Shown here: positions 16,861 through 25,141 of the stretch, one piece after another | Layout of the letters: each line of letters starts with the position of its first letter | Numbering within the stretch: position 1 is the stretch's first letter | Assembly (NCBI RefSeq): GCF_001422365.1 | Contig: NZ_LMMT01000013.1 | Coordinates: 59,005 to 123,004, forward strand | From: Pseudorhodoferax sp. Leaf265 | GTDB lineage: Bacteria; Pseudomonadota; Gammaproteobacteria; Burkholderiales; Burkholderiaceae_C | Length of the DNA: 64,000 bases | Direction: 5' to 3' | The notes under the pieces: model-generated | Told to the model about the DNA's origin: nothing | Seen by the model: the letters and a program-made list of their open reading frames with translations, nothing else | Databases searched by the model: none | Made by a program: the position numbers and the translations under genes

Positions 16861-17795
16861 CAGCGCGCAACCGTGGGCGACAGCTTTTCGATCAGGCCGT
16901 TCAATTCTTCGAGCGAGCCGAACTGGATGCTCAGTTCACCCGCCTCCTGCACACGGCCACCGCGCTTGACGCGCTTCTTGATACGGATCTCGACGTCGGC
17001 GGCGAACAGGTCGGAGAGCTCCTCCTCCACCCGCTTCAGGTCGCGCGACTTTTCCTTCTTGGGCTTGTTGGGCGAGGTCAGCGTGAACTCGGCCGACAAC
17101 TTCTTCGCCAGGCTTTCGGCCTCGCGCACCGACAGCTTCTTGGCCGAGATCTGGTTGCCGGCCGTGATCTGCGTGGCCCGGTCCAGCGACAGCAGCGCGC
17201 GCGCGTGGCCCATGTCCAGGTCGCCGGCCATCAACATGGTCTGCACGGGTTCGGCCAGCTGCAGCAGGCGCAGCAGGTTGCTGGCGGCGCTGCGCGAGCG
17301 GCCGACGGCCTGGGCCGCCTGCTCGTGCGTCATGCCGAACTCGCGCACCAGGCGCTGCAGGCCCTGGGCCTCTTCGAGCGGGTTGAGGTCTTCGCGCTGG
17401 ATGTTCTCGATCAGCGACATCGCAGCGGCGGATTCGTCCGGGACGTCGCGCACGAGCACCGGCACCTGGTCCAGACCGGCCAGGCGCGCGGCGCGGAAGC
17501 GGCGCTCACCCGCGATGATCTCGTACTTGCCGGCGTGCTCGCCCGCGGCCAACTGGCGCACCAGGATGGGCTGCATGATGCCCTGGGCCTTGATGCTCTC
17601 GGCCAGCTCGTACAGCGCGCCCTCGTCCATGCGCGTGCGCGGCTGGTACTGGCCCGGCACCATGGCATCCAGGCCCAGCGTGCTGGGCTTGCCGTCGGCA
17701 GCCGTGCCCGCCTCGGCGGCGGGCGTGTCGGAAACGGTGGGGCCCAGCAGGGCTTCCAGCCCGCGGCCCAGGCCCTTGGGGCGTTTGGTGACCAT
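16860..17795 (-). CDS. parB: Chromosome-partitioning protein ParB
   Basis: A 311-residue CTP-dependent DNA clamp. It opens with RPKGLGRGLEALLG, then has the ParB/Srx domain (YQPRTRMDEGALYELAESIK, the CTP-binding GERRFRAARLAG, ENIQREDLNPLEEAQGL), the helix-turn-helix (MTHEQAAQAVGRSRSAASNLL) and a C-terminal dimerisation part. It binds parS and loads along the origin region. Start ATG 17795 gives the standard N-terminus; a TTG three codons earlier is possible. It is separated from parA by a small hydrolase gene. Two parS sites are present 2-3 kb upstream. Confidence 0.96.
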   Translation of the reverse strand: MVTKRPKGLGRGLEALLGPTVSDTPAAEAGTAADGKPSTLGLDAMVPGQYQPRTRMDEGALYELAESIKAQGIMQPILVRQLAAGEHAGKYEIIAGERRFRAARLAGLDQVPVLVRDVPDESAAAMSLIENIQREDLNPLEEAQGLQRLVREFGMTHEQAAQAVGRSRSAASNLLRLLQLAEPVQTMLMAGDLDMGHARALLSLDRATQITAGNQISAKKLSVREAESLAKKLSAEFTLTSPNKPKKEKSRDLKRVEEELSDLFAADVEIRIKKRVKRGGRVQEAGELSIQFGSLEELNGLIEKLSPTVAR

Positions 17796-17800
17796 AGGAA

Positions 17801-18343
17801 TCAATCTTTCTTGAGTTCTTCGAGCAGCGCACGCGCCACAGGCCAGTCACCCAGGCCGGACTCGGCGTTCAGGTGGCCACCGGCGCCCATGTCGTGGTAG
17901 GCCGCACCCCAATCCTGCGCCATGACCTGGGCACGCTCCTGGCTGCAAAAGGGGTCGTCGCTGCTGCCCAGCAGCAAGCTGGGGAACGGCAGGCGGCGGC
18001 GCACAATCGGCGCCCAACCCGGAAGCAGCACGCGCAGGTCTTCGCGCTCGACATCGCCGGGTGCCACCAGCAAGGCACCGCGCACGCGCGCCGTCAGCCG
18101 GCTGTGGTCGGCCCAGGCCGCGACCTGGATGCAGCCCAGGCTGTGGGCGGCCAGCACCACCGGTCGGTCGGCCGGCAGGCCCAGCAGCACCTCGTCCAGC
18201 CGCGCCAGCCAGTCGCCACGCAGCGGCCGCATCCAGTCGTGCTGCTCGACACGGCGGTCGCCATAGCGCTGCTCCCAGAGGGTCTGCCAGTGGCCGGTGC
18301 CAGAGCTTTGCCAGCCCGGCAGCGTGAGCACCTGGACGCTCAT
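17801..18343 (-). CDS. RBBP9/YdeN-family alpha/beta hydrolase
   Basis: A 180-residue small serine hydrolase. The nucleophile lies in AAHSLGCIQ (Ser ~72), the acid in LGSSDDPFC and the His in MGAGGHLNAESGLGDWP, the RBBP9/YdeN signature. It starts inside the parA stop codon (ATGA overlap) and ends 5 nt before parB, so it is made together with the segregation proteins. The family has no fixed substrate. Its position between parA and parB suggests co-expression rather than a proven role in segregation. Confidence 0.88.
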   Translation of the reverse strand: MSVQVLTLPGWQSSGTGHWQTLWEQRYGDRRVEQHDWMRPLRGDWLARLDEVLLGLPADRPVVLAAHSLGCIQVAAWADHSRLTARVRGALLVAPGDVEREDLRVLLPGWAPIVRRRLPFPSLLLGSSDDPFCSQERAQVMAQDWGAAYHDMGAGGHLNAESGLGDWPVARALLEELKKD

Positions 18344-19104
18344 CGTGCGCGCGCCACCATCTCGCGCGCGAAGCTCAGGTAGGCTTGGCTGCCGCGCGCG
18401 GCCGGGTCGAACACCACGCCCGGCAGGCCGTAGCTGGGTGCTTCGGCCAGGCGCACATTGCGCGGGATCACGGTATCGAACACCTTGTCGCCAAAGTGGC
18501 CCTTGAGCTGGTCGCTGACCTGCTGCTGCAGCGTGATGCGCGGATCGAACATCACCCGCAGCAAGCCGATGATCTTCAGATCCTTGTTGAGGTTGGCGTG
18601 GACCTGCTTGATGGTGTTGACGAGGTCGGTCAGCCCTTCCAGCGCGAAGTACTCGCACTGCATGGGCACAACCACGCCGTGCGCGGCGCACAAGCCGTTC
18701 AGCGTCAGCATGGACAGGGACGGCGGACAGTCGATCAGCACGAAGTCGTAGTCGCCTTGCACCGCTTCGAGCGCCTGCTTGAGCCGGCGCTCGCGCCGTT
18801 CGATGCTGACCATCTCGACCTCGGCGCCGGCCAACTCGCGGCTGGCGCCCAGCACGTCGTAGCCGCACTTCTCGGACTTTACGCGGACCTCGGCGATGCT
18901 GGCGGACTCCAGCAGCACGTCGTAGACCGACAGTTCCAGCGCGCGCTTGTCCACGCCCGAGCCCATGGTGGCGTTGCCCTGCGGGTCCAGGTCGATCAGC
19001 AGCACGCGCTGGTCGGCACGCACCAGGCCGGCGGCCAGATTCACGGTGGTGGTCGTCTTGCCCACGCCACCCTTCTGGTTGGCAATGCAGAAAACACGCG
19101 CCAT
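18340..19104 (-). CDS. parA: Chromosome-partitioning ATPase ParA (Soj)
   Basis: A 254-residue deviant-Walker ATPase. It begins ARVFCIANQKGGVGKTTTTV, carrying the Walker A with both signature Lys residues, then has LLIDLDPQGNATMGSG (Walker A') and FVLIDCPPSLSMLTLN (Walker B). It binds DNA when ATP-loaded and moves ParB-parS complexes. Start ATG 19104 shares one base with the upstream lysE stop (TGATG). The short N-terminus without a DNA-binding extension is the chromosomal type. It is transcribed with mnmG and rsmG. Confidence 0.96.
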   Translation of the reverse strand: MARVFCIANQKGGVGKTTTTVNLAAGLVRADQRVLLIDLDPQGNATMGSGVDKRALELSVYDVLLESASIAEVRVKSEKCGYDVLGASRELAGAEVEMVSIERRERRLKQALEAVQGDYDFVLIDCPPSLSMLTLNGLCAAHGVVVPMQCEYFALEGLTDLVNTIKQVHANLNKDLKIIGLLRVMFDPRITLQQQVSDQLKGHFGDKVFDTVIPRNVRLAEAPSYGLPGVVFDPAARGSQAYLSFAREMVARAR

Positions 19105-19715
19105 CACTGCACCGCCAGCTTGATGCCGAAGCCGACCAGGAACAGCCCGGCGATCTTCTCCAGGGCGCTGGAGATGCGGCGGTTCGCGCGCAGGCGCTCT
19201 GCCAGGCGGTGCGTGAGCAGCACGGCGATGAGACTGTAGGTGAAGCCCAGCACGGCGATGGTGGCGGCCATCACGCCGAAGGTCACCACCCCCTGGTGCC
19301 GGGCCGGATCGATGAACAGTGGGAAGAAGGCCATGTAGAAGACGATGGCCTTCGGGTTCAGCAAGGTGATCATGAGCGCCTGGCGCAGGTAGTGGCGTGG
19401 CTGCATCTGCAGCACGGGCGCGTCGCCGGGCTTGGCACGCAGCATGCGCACGCCCATCCAGGCCAGGTACGCGGCGCCCAGCCACTGCACGGCATGGAAG
19501 GCGGCCGGATAAGCGGCCAGCACGGCGGCCACGCCGGCCAGCGCCAGCCACAGCAGGATCTGGTCCCCGAGGATGATGCCGGCGGCGCAGGCCAGGCCGC
19601 CACGCAGGCCACCCTTGCTGGCCGAAGTGATCAGCGCCAGGTTGCCCGGCCCGGGAATCATCAAAAAGACGACGATGGCGGCGACAAATGCGCCGTAGTC
19701 AGCAATGCCGAACAC
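19104..19715 (-). CDS. LysE/RhtB-family amino-acid exporter
   Basis: A 203-residue inner-membrane exporter with about six helices. It has the family signature VVFLMIPGPGNLALITSASKG near the N-terminus, then GAAYLAWMGVRMLR and ALMITLLNPKAIVFYMAFFP. It starts with GTG at 19715, preceded by AGGAG at 6-nt spacing. It sits 31 nt after rsmG and overlaps the parA start by one base. Such proteins export homoserine, threonine, lysine or similar amino acids; the substrate here is not known. Confidence 0.9.
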   Translation of the reverse strand: MFGIADYGAFVAAIVVFLMIPGPGNLALITSASKGGLRGGLACAAGIILGDQILLWLALAGVAAVLAAYPAAFHAVQWLGAAYLAWMGVRMLRAKPGDAPVLQMQPRHYLRQALMITLLNPKAIVFYMAFFPLFIDPARHQGVVTFGVMAATIAVLGFTYSLIAVLLTHRLAERLRANRRISSALEKIAGLFLVGFGIKLAVQ

Positions 19716-19746
19716 GGGTTCTCCTAGGGGGAAGCAGGCCGCGAGT

Positions 19747-20391
19747 TTAAGCGGCAGCGGGACGCATCCAGACGATGCAGCGCTCGGCGCCCAGGCTGGG
19801 AACCTGCAGATGTTCCACGTGAAACACCTTTACCTGGGGCGATAGCGCGGCGATTTCCTCCACTGGTTCCTTGCCCTTCATGGCCAGCCACACCGCACCT
19901 GGTTTGAGCGCTGCACGCGACCAGTTGGTGAAGTCGACCAGCGAGGCGAAAGCCCGGCTGGACACGATGTCGTAGCCCTGCCCCAGGCTTTCCACGCGCG
20001 CGTGCAGGCCGCGGAGGTTGGACAGCTTGAGTTCCACCGCCACCTGCTGCACGAAGGCAGCCTTCTTGGCCACCGTGTCCACGCAGTGCACCTGCAGCTG
20101 CGGATGCAGGATGGCGAAGACCACGCCGGGCAGCCCGGCGCCGGCGCCGACATCGAGCAGCGCCGGAGCGTCACGGCCCTGCTCTGCCAACAGCCGCCGC
20201 AACGGCGGCACGGCCGCCAGGCAATCGACGAGGTGCTGCGTGAGCATCTGCTCCGGGTCGCGCACGGCCGTCAGGTTGTAGACCTTGTTCCACTTGGCGA
20301 TCAGGCCCTGGTAGGCCAACAAGGCGTCGGCCTCGGCATCCGACAGCGCCAGACCCAGGGCCTGGGCGGCATCGATCAAGCGGCCCTTCAC
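19747..20391 (-). CDS. rsmG: 16S rRNA (guanine-527-N7)-methyltransferase RsmG
   Basis: A 214-residue SAM-dependent methyltransferase that modifies G527 of 16S rRNA. Visible motifs are [20 protein letters not shown], the target-site block HLVDCLAAV, motif [18 protein letters not shown] and [11 protein letters not shown]. It starts with GTG at 20391, overlapping the mnmG stop as GTGA, so it is coupled to mnmG. A parS-like site lies inside the gene near its 3' end. Loss of this enzyme gives low-level streptomycin resistance in other bacteria. Confidence 0.96.
   Translation of the reverse strand: MKGRLIDAAQALGLALSDAEADALLAYQGLIAKWNKVYNLTAVRDPEQMLTQHLVDCLAAVPPLRRLLAEQGRDAPALLDVGAGAGLPGVVFAILHPQLQVHCVDTVAKKAAFVQQVAVELKLSNLRGLHARVESLGQGYDIVSSRAFASLVDFTNWSRAALKPGAVWLAMKGKEPVEEIAALSPQVKVFHVEHLQVPSLGAERCIVWMRPAAA
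19811..19826. other. parS-like ParB-binding site (one mismatch) inside rsmG
   Basis: The 16-mer TGTTCCACGTGAAACA differs by one base from the universal parS palindrome TGTTTCACGTGAAACA. It lies in the 3' part of rsmG, about 1.0 kb from a perfect copy in mnmG. Known ParB proteins tolerate such single changes with lower affinity. Confidence 0.85.
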
Positions 20392-22316
20392 GCGCTGACA
20401 GCGCGGCCGCGCTTCTTGAGGTGCACCAGCAGCAGCGAGATCGCGGCCGGTGTGACGCCGGAGATGCGCGATGCCTGGCCCAGCGTCTCGGGCCGCTGCT
20501 TCGCCAGCTTCTGCCGCACTTCGATCGACAGGGCCGGCACGGCCATGTAGTCGAAGTCCTCCGGTACGCGCAGCGTCTCCAGATGCGCGGCGCGCTCGAC
20601 CTCTTCCTTCTGCTTGCCGATGTAGCCGGCGTACTTGGCGGCGATTTCGATCTGTTCGACCTCGTCCTCGCCCAGCGCCTGCTCGGGCACAAAGCGGCCG
20701 CCATCCAGCGACATCAGGCCAGCGTAGTCCACACCAGGGCGGCGCAGCAGGTCAGCCAGGTTGTATTCGTGCTCGATGGCCTTGCCCAGCACGCGCTCGG
20801 CCTCGGCAGCCGACAGGTTGCGCGGATTGACCCAGAGCGACCTCAGCCGCTGTGTTTCACGTGAAACAGCATCGCGCTTGCGGCTGAAGGCGTCCCAGCG
20901 TGCGTCGTCCACCAGGCCCATCTGGCGGCCGACCTCGGTCAAGCGCATGTCCGCATTGTCTTCGCGCAGCTGCAGCCGGAACTCGGCCCGGCTCGTGAAC
21001 ATGCGGTAGGGCTCGCTGACGCCCTGGGTGACCAGGTCGTCGACCAGCACGCCCAGGTAGGCCTGGTCGCGGGCCGGCAGCCAGGGCTCACGCCCCAGGC
21101 ACTGCAGCGCGGCGTTGGCGCCAGCGAACAGGCCCTGGGCGGCCGCCTCCTCGTATCCCGTCGTGCCGTTGATCTGGCCGGCGAAGAACAGGCCCTGGAT
21201 GGCACGCGTCTCGAAGCTGCTCTTGAGCGCGCGCGGGTCGAAATAGTCGTACTCGATGGCGTAGCCGGGCCGCAGGATGTGGGCGTTCTCCAGGCCTGGC
21301 ATGGAGCGAACTAGCTCGTACTGGATGTCGAACGGCAGGCTGGTCGAAATGCCGTTGGGATAGAACTCGTGCGTCGTCAGGCCTTCGGGCTCCAGGAAGA
21401 TCTGGTGGCTGTCCTTGTCGGCGAAGCGGTTGATCTTGTCTTCCACGCTGGGGCAATAGCGCGGCCCCACCCCTTCGATCTTGCCCGTGAACATGGGGCT
21501 GCGGTCGAAGCCGGAACGGATGATGTCGTGCGTGCGCGCGTTCGTATGCGTGACCCAGCACGGCATCTGGCGCGGGTGCATGTCGGCCCGGCCCAGGAAG
21601 CTGAACACGGGCACGGTGTCGCGCTCGCCTCCCGGCATGCCGTCGCCGGGTTGCTCGGCGCACTTGGAGAAATCGATGCTGCGCCCGTCCAGGCGTGGCG
21701 GCGTGCCGGTTTTGAGCCGGCCCTGCGGCAGCTTCAGCTCCTTGAGGCGTGCGCTCAGCGACTGCGCCGGCGGGTCGCCCGCGCGGCCGGCCGCGTAGTT
21801 GTTCAGGCCCACATGGATCTTGCCGTCCAGGAAGGTGCCGGCCGTCAGCACCACGGCGCGGCCGCGGAAGGCGATGCCGACCTGGGTCACGGCACCGACG
21901 ACGCGGTCGCCCTGCACCATCAGGTCGTCCACAGCCTGCTGGAACAGCCAGAGGTTGGGCTGGTTCTCCAGCATGCGCCGGATCGCGGCCTTGTAGAGCA
22001 CACGATCGGCCTGGGCGCGCGTGGCGCGCACGGCCGGGCCCTTGCTCGAGTTGAGGATGCGGAACTGGATGCCGCCCTCGTCGGTGGCCAGCGCCATGGC
22101 GCCACCCAGCGCGTCGACCTCCTTGACCAGGTGACCCTTGCCGATGCCGCCGATGGACGGGTTGCAACTCATCTGCCCCAATGTCTCGATGTTGTGGGTC
22201 AGCAGCAGCGTCTTGCCGCCCATGCGGGCGGCGGCCAGCGCGGCCTCGGTGCCGGCGTGGCCGCCGCCGACGACGATGACGTCGAATTCCTGGGGGTGGG
22301 TGTAGGGGGTGCTCAT
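20388..22316 (-). CDS. mnmG: tRNA uridine-5-carboxymethylaminomethyl modification enzyme MnmG (GidA)
   Basis: A 642-residue FAD protein that works with MnmE to modify the wobble uridine of certain tRNAs. The N-terminal dinucleotide fold is [20 protein letters not shown]. Further landmarks are [57 protein letters not shown] and [16 protein letters not shown]. Length matches the family. The ATG at 22316 overlaps the stop of the upstream PIN-toxin gene as ATGA. rsmG follows with a GTGA overlap. A perfect parS site lies inside the gene. Confidence 0.97.
   Translation of the reverse strand: MSTPYTHPQEFDVIVVGGGHAGTEAALAAARMGGKTLLLTHNIETLGQMSCNPSIGGIGKGHLVKEVDALGGAMALATDEGGIQFRILNSSKGPAVRATRAQADRVLYKAAIRRMLENQPNLWLFQQAVDDLMVQGDRVVGAVTQVGIAFRGRAVVLTAGTFLDGKIHVGLNNYAAGRAGDPPAQSLSARLKELKLPQGRLKTGTPPRLDGRSIDFSKCAEQPGDGMPGGERDTVPVFSFLGRADMHPRQMPCWVTHTNARTHDIIRSGFDRSPMFTGKIEGVGPRYCPSVEDKINRFADKDSHQIFLEPEGLTTHEFYPNGISTSLPFDIQYELVRSMPGLENAHILRPGYAIEYDYFDPRALKSSFETRAIQGLFFAGQINGTTGYEEAAAQGLFAGANAALQCLGREPWLPARDQAYLGVLVDDLVTQGVSEPYRMFTSRAEFRLQLREDNADMRLTEVGRQMGLVDDARWDAFSRKRDAVSRETQRLRSLWVNPRNLSAAEAERVLGKAIEHEYNLADLLRRPGVDYAGLMSLDGGRFVPEQALGEDEVEQIEIAAKYAGYIGKQKEEVERAAHLETLRVPEDFDYMAVPALSIEVRQKLAKQRPETLGQASRISGVTPAAISLLLVHLKKRGRAVSA
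20853..20868. other. parS site (perfect consensus) inside mnmG
   Basis: The perfect 16-bp palindrome TGTTTCACGTGAAACA, the universal parS sequence bound by chromosomal ParB. It lies within mnmG, about 3.1 kb upstream of parB. A chance match of 16 bases is very unlikely, and parS sites are expected close to the replication origin. Confidence 0.96.
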
Positions 22317-22732
22317 GCGGTGATCAATCGGGTCTTGAGGCCGGCGGCCTCGGCAGCGACGGCCTGGCGGCGGTCGGCTGTGACGAAAAGGTCGACTGCG
22401 GCGTGCTGCGCCGAGCCGATGTGCAGTGCGTCCATGGCGCGCAGCTGCGCACGCTCCATCGCGGAAATGGCCAGCGCCTGCACGCGCGGGTCCAGCGGCA
22501 CCAGCGAGAAGTCCTCGAAGTCGCGGTGCAGGTCGGCCATGATGCGGGCGTAGGCATCCGTACTGACCAGACCATCGTGGCGCTGCCGGTTCAGGGCGGA
22601 GGCCACTTCGGTCAGGCAGTGCGGCGCCACGCAGATCTCGCGGGCCGCCTCGCCCAGTGCCGCCACCTCGTCGGTGCCGGCCTCCGCTGCGTAGCGCTTG
22701 TACAGCGCGGAAGTGTCGAGCAGCAAGCGCAT
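22313..22732 (-). CDS. PIN-domain (VapC-like) toxin
   Basis: A 139-residue PIN-domain ribonuclease. The acidic residues expected at the metal site are visible: Asp in [12 protein letters not shown] (residues 3-14), Glu in CLTEVASAL (~43), Asp in [12 protein letters not shown] (~99) and Asp in FVTADRRQ (~118). It starts 1 nt after the stop of a Phd-type antitoxin gene and its stop overlaps the mnmG start (ATGA). It thus forms a toxin-antitoxin pair at the head of the mnmG-rsmG-parAB run. Its RNA target is unknown. Confidence 0.9.
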   Translation of the reverse strand: MRLLLDTSALYKRYAAEAGTDEVAALGEAAREICVAPHCLTEVASALNRQRHDGLVSTDAYARIMADLHRDFEDFSLVPLDPRVQALAISAMERAQLRAMDALHIGSAQHAAVDLFVTADRRQAVAAEAAGLKTRLITA

Positions 22733-22733
22733 G

Positions 22734-22982
22734 TCAGTAGCGCGCCTGCTCGCGCTCTTCGATGATGAGCTGTGCGCCCGTCTTGCCGTCGGGGCGCGCG
22801 ATCTGCAGCGGCTCGATCTTGCGCTTCCAGCTCGGCACGCGCTCAGCCGCGCTCTCGCGCACCGGCACCAGGTCGGCCACGGGCTTGCCATGGCGCAGGA
22901 TGCGCACGGTCTCACCCTGCTCGACCAGGTCGAGCATGGCCGAGGCGTTGGCGCGGAATTCACTCAGGGGCAACATCTGCAT
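22734..22982 (-). CDS. Phd/YefM-type antitoxin
   Basis: An 82-residue antitoxin. The N-terminal half [19 protein letters not shown] and [17 protein letters not shown] match the Phd/YefM DNA-binding fold; the C-terminal half is charged and would wrap the toxin. Among three in-frame starts (23009, 22982, 22976), the ATG at 22982 is chosen because GAGAG lies 8-12 nt upstream. Two ATCTGTACA repeats over its promoter probably serve autorepression with the toxin. Confidence 0.88.
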   Translation of the reverse strand: MQMLPLSEFRANASAMLDLVEQGETVRILRHGKPVADLVPVRESAAERVPSWKRKIEPLQIARPDGKTGAQLIIEEREQARY

Positions 22983-23013
22983 CTGTACAACTCTCAAGAA
23001 TCTGTACATTTTA
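22981..23013 (-). promoter_or_regulatory. Probable autoregulated promoter/operator of the toxin-antitoxin pair
   Basis: Direct repeats ATCTGTACA at 22981-22989 and 23000-23008 (each with the palindrome TGTACA) are 19 bp apart. On the minus strand TAAAAT at 23013-23008 could be the -10 element, so the distal repeat would cover the transcription start. This arrangement fits repression by the antitoxin or the toxin-antitoxin complex. Confidence 0.6.
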
Positions 23014-23058
23014 TGGGGCGATCCTGAACTGCGCCGCCCGTGGCCGACAATCCCCCGC

Positions 23059-23346
23059 ATGCCGCACCCGGACGCCCCTCCCCCCTGCCGCAGCGGCTGC
23101 GGCGCCTGCTGCACCGCGCCCTCGATCAGCTCGCCCATCCCGGGCATGCCCGCGGGCAAGCCGGCCGGCGTGCCCTGCGTCCAGCTCGATGCAGACCTGC
23201 GCTGCCGCATCTTCGGTTCGCCCGAGCGCCCGGCCGTCTGCGCCGGCCTGCAGCCCTCGCACGAGATGTGCGGCCGCGACGCTCGCGCCGCCATGGCCTG
23301 GCTCACGCGGCTGGAAGCCGCGACCGCGCCCGCCTCAGTTCGCTGA
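23059..23346 (+). CDS. YkgJ-family cysteine-cluster (Zn/Fe-chelating) protein
   Basis: A 95-residue protein with the Cys-cluster signature CRSGCGACC (residues ~10-18) and later Cys in GVPCVQL, LRCRIFG, AVCAGLQ and MCGRDA, the pattern of the YkgJ family of presumed metal-chelating proteins. It is a single gene, divergent from the antitoxin gene (76-bp gap) and overlapping the convergent LysR gene by 12 bp at its 3' end. No reaction is known for the family. Confidence 0.85.
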   Translation: MPHPDAPPPCRSGCGACCTAPSISSPIPGMPAGKPAGVPCVQLDADLRCRIFGSPERPAVCAGLQPSHEMCGRDARAAMAWLTRLEAATAPASVR

Positions 23347-24249
23347 AGCAGGCGGCGCCAGATAGGGCGCCAGCACCTCGGCCAACCAGTCCATGAACAC
23401 GCGCAGCCGCGCCGGCAGCTGGCGCCGGTGCGCGTACAGCACGGTCACCGGCAGGCCGGGCGCACGCCACTGCGGCAGCACCTCGACCAGTTCGCCGGCC
23501 TCCACCTGCGGCCGCAGCGCGATGGTCGGCGCCTGGATCAGCCCCAGCCCGGCCAGGCAGGCCGCGCCATAGGCCTCGGAGTTGTTGACGGTCACGCTGC
23601 CCTGCATGGGGATGCCCCGCACCACACCGTCCTCCTCCACCTCGAAGCCGGCACTGCGCACACCCAGCCGCGTCGCGTAGTGCACGAGCCGGTGGTGCGC
23701 CAGGTCGTCCAGCGTCTGCGGCACACCGTGCGCCGCCAGGTAGGCGCGGCTGGCCAGGTTGTGCTGCACCAGCATGCCGAGCGGGCGCGCCACCAGGTCG
23801 GAGGCGTCCAGCGGCCCCGTACGCACCACGCAGTCGAAGCCGTCGGCCACGAGGTCCACGCGCCGGTCGCTGCTGGACAACTCGATCTCCAGCGCCGGGT
23901 GCAGGGCCAGAAACGCGGGCAGGCGCGGCAGCACCACGCGGTGCGCCATGCCCAGCGACATGTCCACGCGGAGCCGGCCGCGCAGCGTCTCGCCCTGGCG
24001 GAACATGGCCTGCAGGTCGTCGAAGCTGGCCAGCATGTCCTTGCAGCGCTCGTAGCAGGCCTGGCCATCGTGCGTGAGCACCACGCGCCGCGTGTTGCGG
24101 CGCAGCAGCTGCGTGCCCACGGCCTCCTCCAGCTGCTTGACCGACTTGGACACGCTGGCCTTGGGCAAGCCCAGGCTGTCGGCCGCCTGGGTAAAGCTGG
24201 ACAACTCGGCCACGCGCGTGAAGACCAGCAGCAGTTCGGGGCGGACCAT
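23335..24249 (-). CDS. LysR-family transcriptional regulator
   Basis: A 304-residue LysR regulator of the DsdC/CrgA-like group. The helix-turn-helix reads [26 protein letters not shown] (here residues ~15-40, in two overlapping blocks), and the effector domain follows with [18 protein letters not shown], a hallmark of this group. It is divergent from an SDR gene with a 110-bp gap, its likely target. The 3' end overlaps the YkgJ gene. Effector unknown. Confidence 0.92.
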   Translation of the reverse strand: MVRPELLLVFTRVAELSSFTQAADSLGLPKASVSKSVKQLEEAVGTQLLRRNTRRVVLTHDGQACYERCKDMLASFDDLQAMFRQGETLRGRLRVDMSLGMAHRVVLPRLPAFLALHPALEIELSSSDRRVDLVADGFDCVVRTGPLDASDLVARPLGMLVQHNLASRAYLAAHGVPQTLDDLAHHRLVHYATRLGVRSAGFEVEEDGVVRGIPMQGSVTVNNSEAYGAACLAGLGLIQAPTIALRPQVEAGELVEVLPQWRAPGLPVTVLYAHRRQLPARLRVFMDWLAEVLAPYLAPPASAN

Positions 24250-24359
24250 GGCGTGCTCACTGTTCGTTTTGGACGAACAAATCTATCACTTGGCGCGTCT
24301 TTTTCTTCCACCAGCACATCAATAAAGTCATGCCCATCGCAACCCCACTGGAGTCCCCC

Positions 24360-25133
24360 ATGACCACCTCCCGCATCGACACCCCCATCGCCCTCATCAC
24401 CGGCGCCAGCCGCGGCCTGGGCCGCAACGCCGCGCTGGCCCTGGCCCGCCAGGGCACGGACGTGGTGCTGACCTACCAGCGCAACGCCACCGAGGCCGCC
24501 GCCGCCGTGGCCGAGATCCAGGCGCTGGGCCGCCGCGCCGTGGCGCTGCAGTTGGACGTGGCCGACGTGCGCCACTTCGCTGGCTTCGCGGCCGCACTGC
24601 GCACCGCGCTCAGCCAGGCCTGGGGCCGTGACCGCTTCGACTTCCTCGTCAACAACGCTGGCACCGGCGTGCACACCCCGTTCACCGACACCACGGAAGA
24701 ACAGTTCGACCAGATGGTCAACATCCACCTCAAGGGCGTGTTCTTCCTGACCCAGGCGCTGCTGCCACTGATCGCCGATGGCGGGCGCATCGTCAACGTG
24801 TCGTCGGGCCTGGCCCGCTTCGCACTGCCGGGGTACGCGGCCTACGCGACGATGAAGGGGGGCGTGGAAACGCTCACACGCTACCTGGCCAAGGAACTGG
24901 GCCCGCGCGGCATCCGCGTCAACGTGGTCGCACCGGGCGCCATCGCCACCGACTTCGGCGGCGGCGCGGTGCGCGACAACGCTGCGCTCAACACCTTCGT
25001 CGCAGCGCAGACCGCGCTCGGCCGTGTCGGCCAGCCCGACGACATCGGTCCCGTCATCGCCGCGCTGCTGGCCCCCGGCACAGGCTGGATCAATGCCCAG
25101 CGCGTGGAAGCCTCGGGTGGCATGTTCCTCTGA
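24360..25133 (+). CDS. SDR-family oxidoreductase
   Basis: A 257-residue short-chain dehydrogenase. It has ALITGASRGLGRNAALALAR (Rossmann motif), NNAGTG, the catalytic Ser in VNVSSGLARF and the pair Tyr/Lys in YAAYATMKGG. LTYQRNATEA after strand 2 suggests NADP preference. The ATG at 24360 has GGAG 7 nt upstream, better than the ATG at 24330. It is divergent from a LysR gene, a common arrangement for a quinone or aldehyde stress reductase. Substrate unknown. Confidence 0.9.
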   Translation: MTTSRIDTPIALITGASRGLGRNAALALARQGTDVVLTYQRNATEAAAAVAEIQALGRRAVALQLDVADVRHFAGFAAALRTALSQAWGRDRFDFLVNNAGTGVHTPFTDTTEEQFDQMVNIHLKGVFFLTQALLPLIADGGRIVNVSSGLARFALPGYAAYATMKGGVETLTRYLAKELGPRGIRVNVVAPGAIATDFGGGAVRDNAALNTFVAAQTALGRVGQPDDIGPVIAALLAPGTGWINAQRVEASGGMFL

Positions 25134-25141
25134 CGCGGGGA

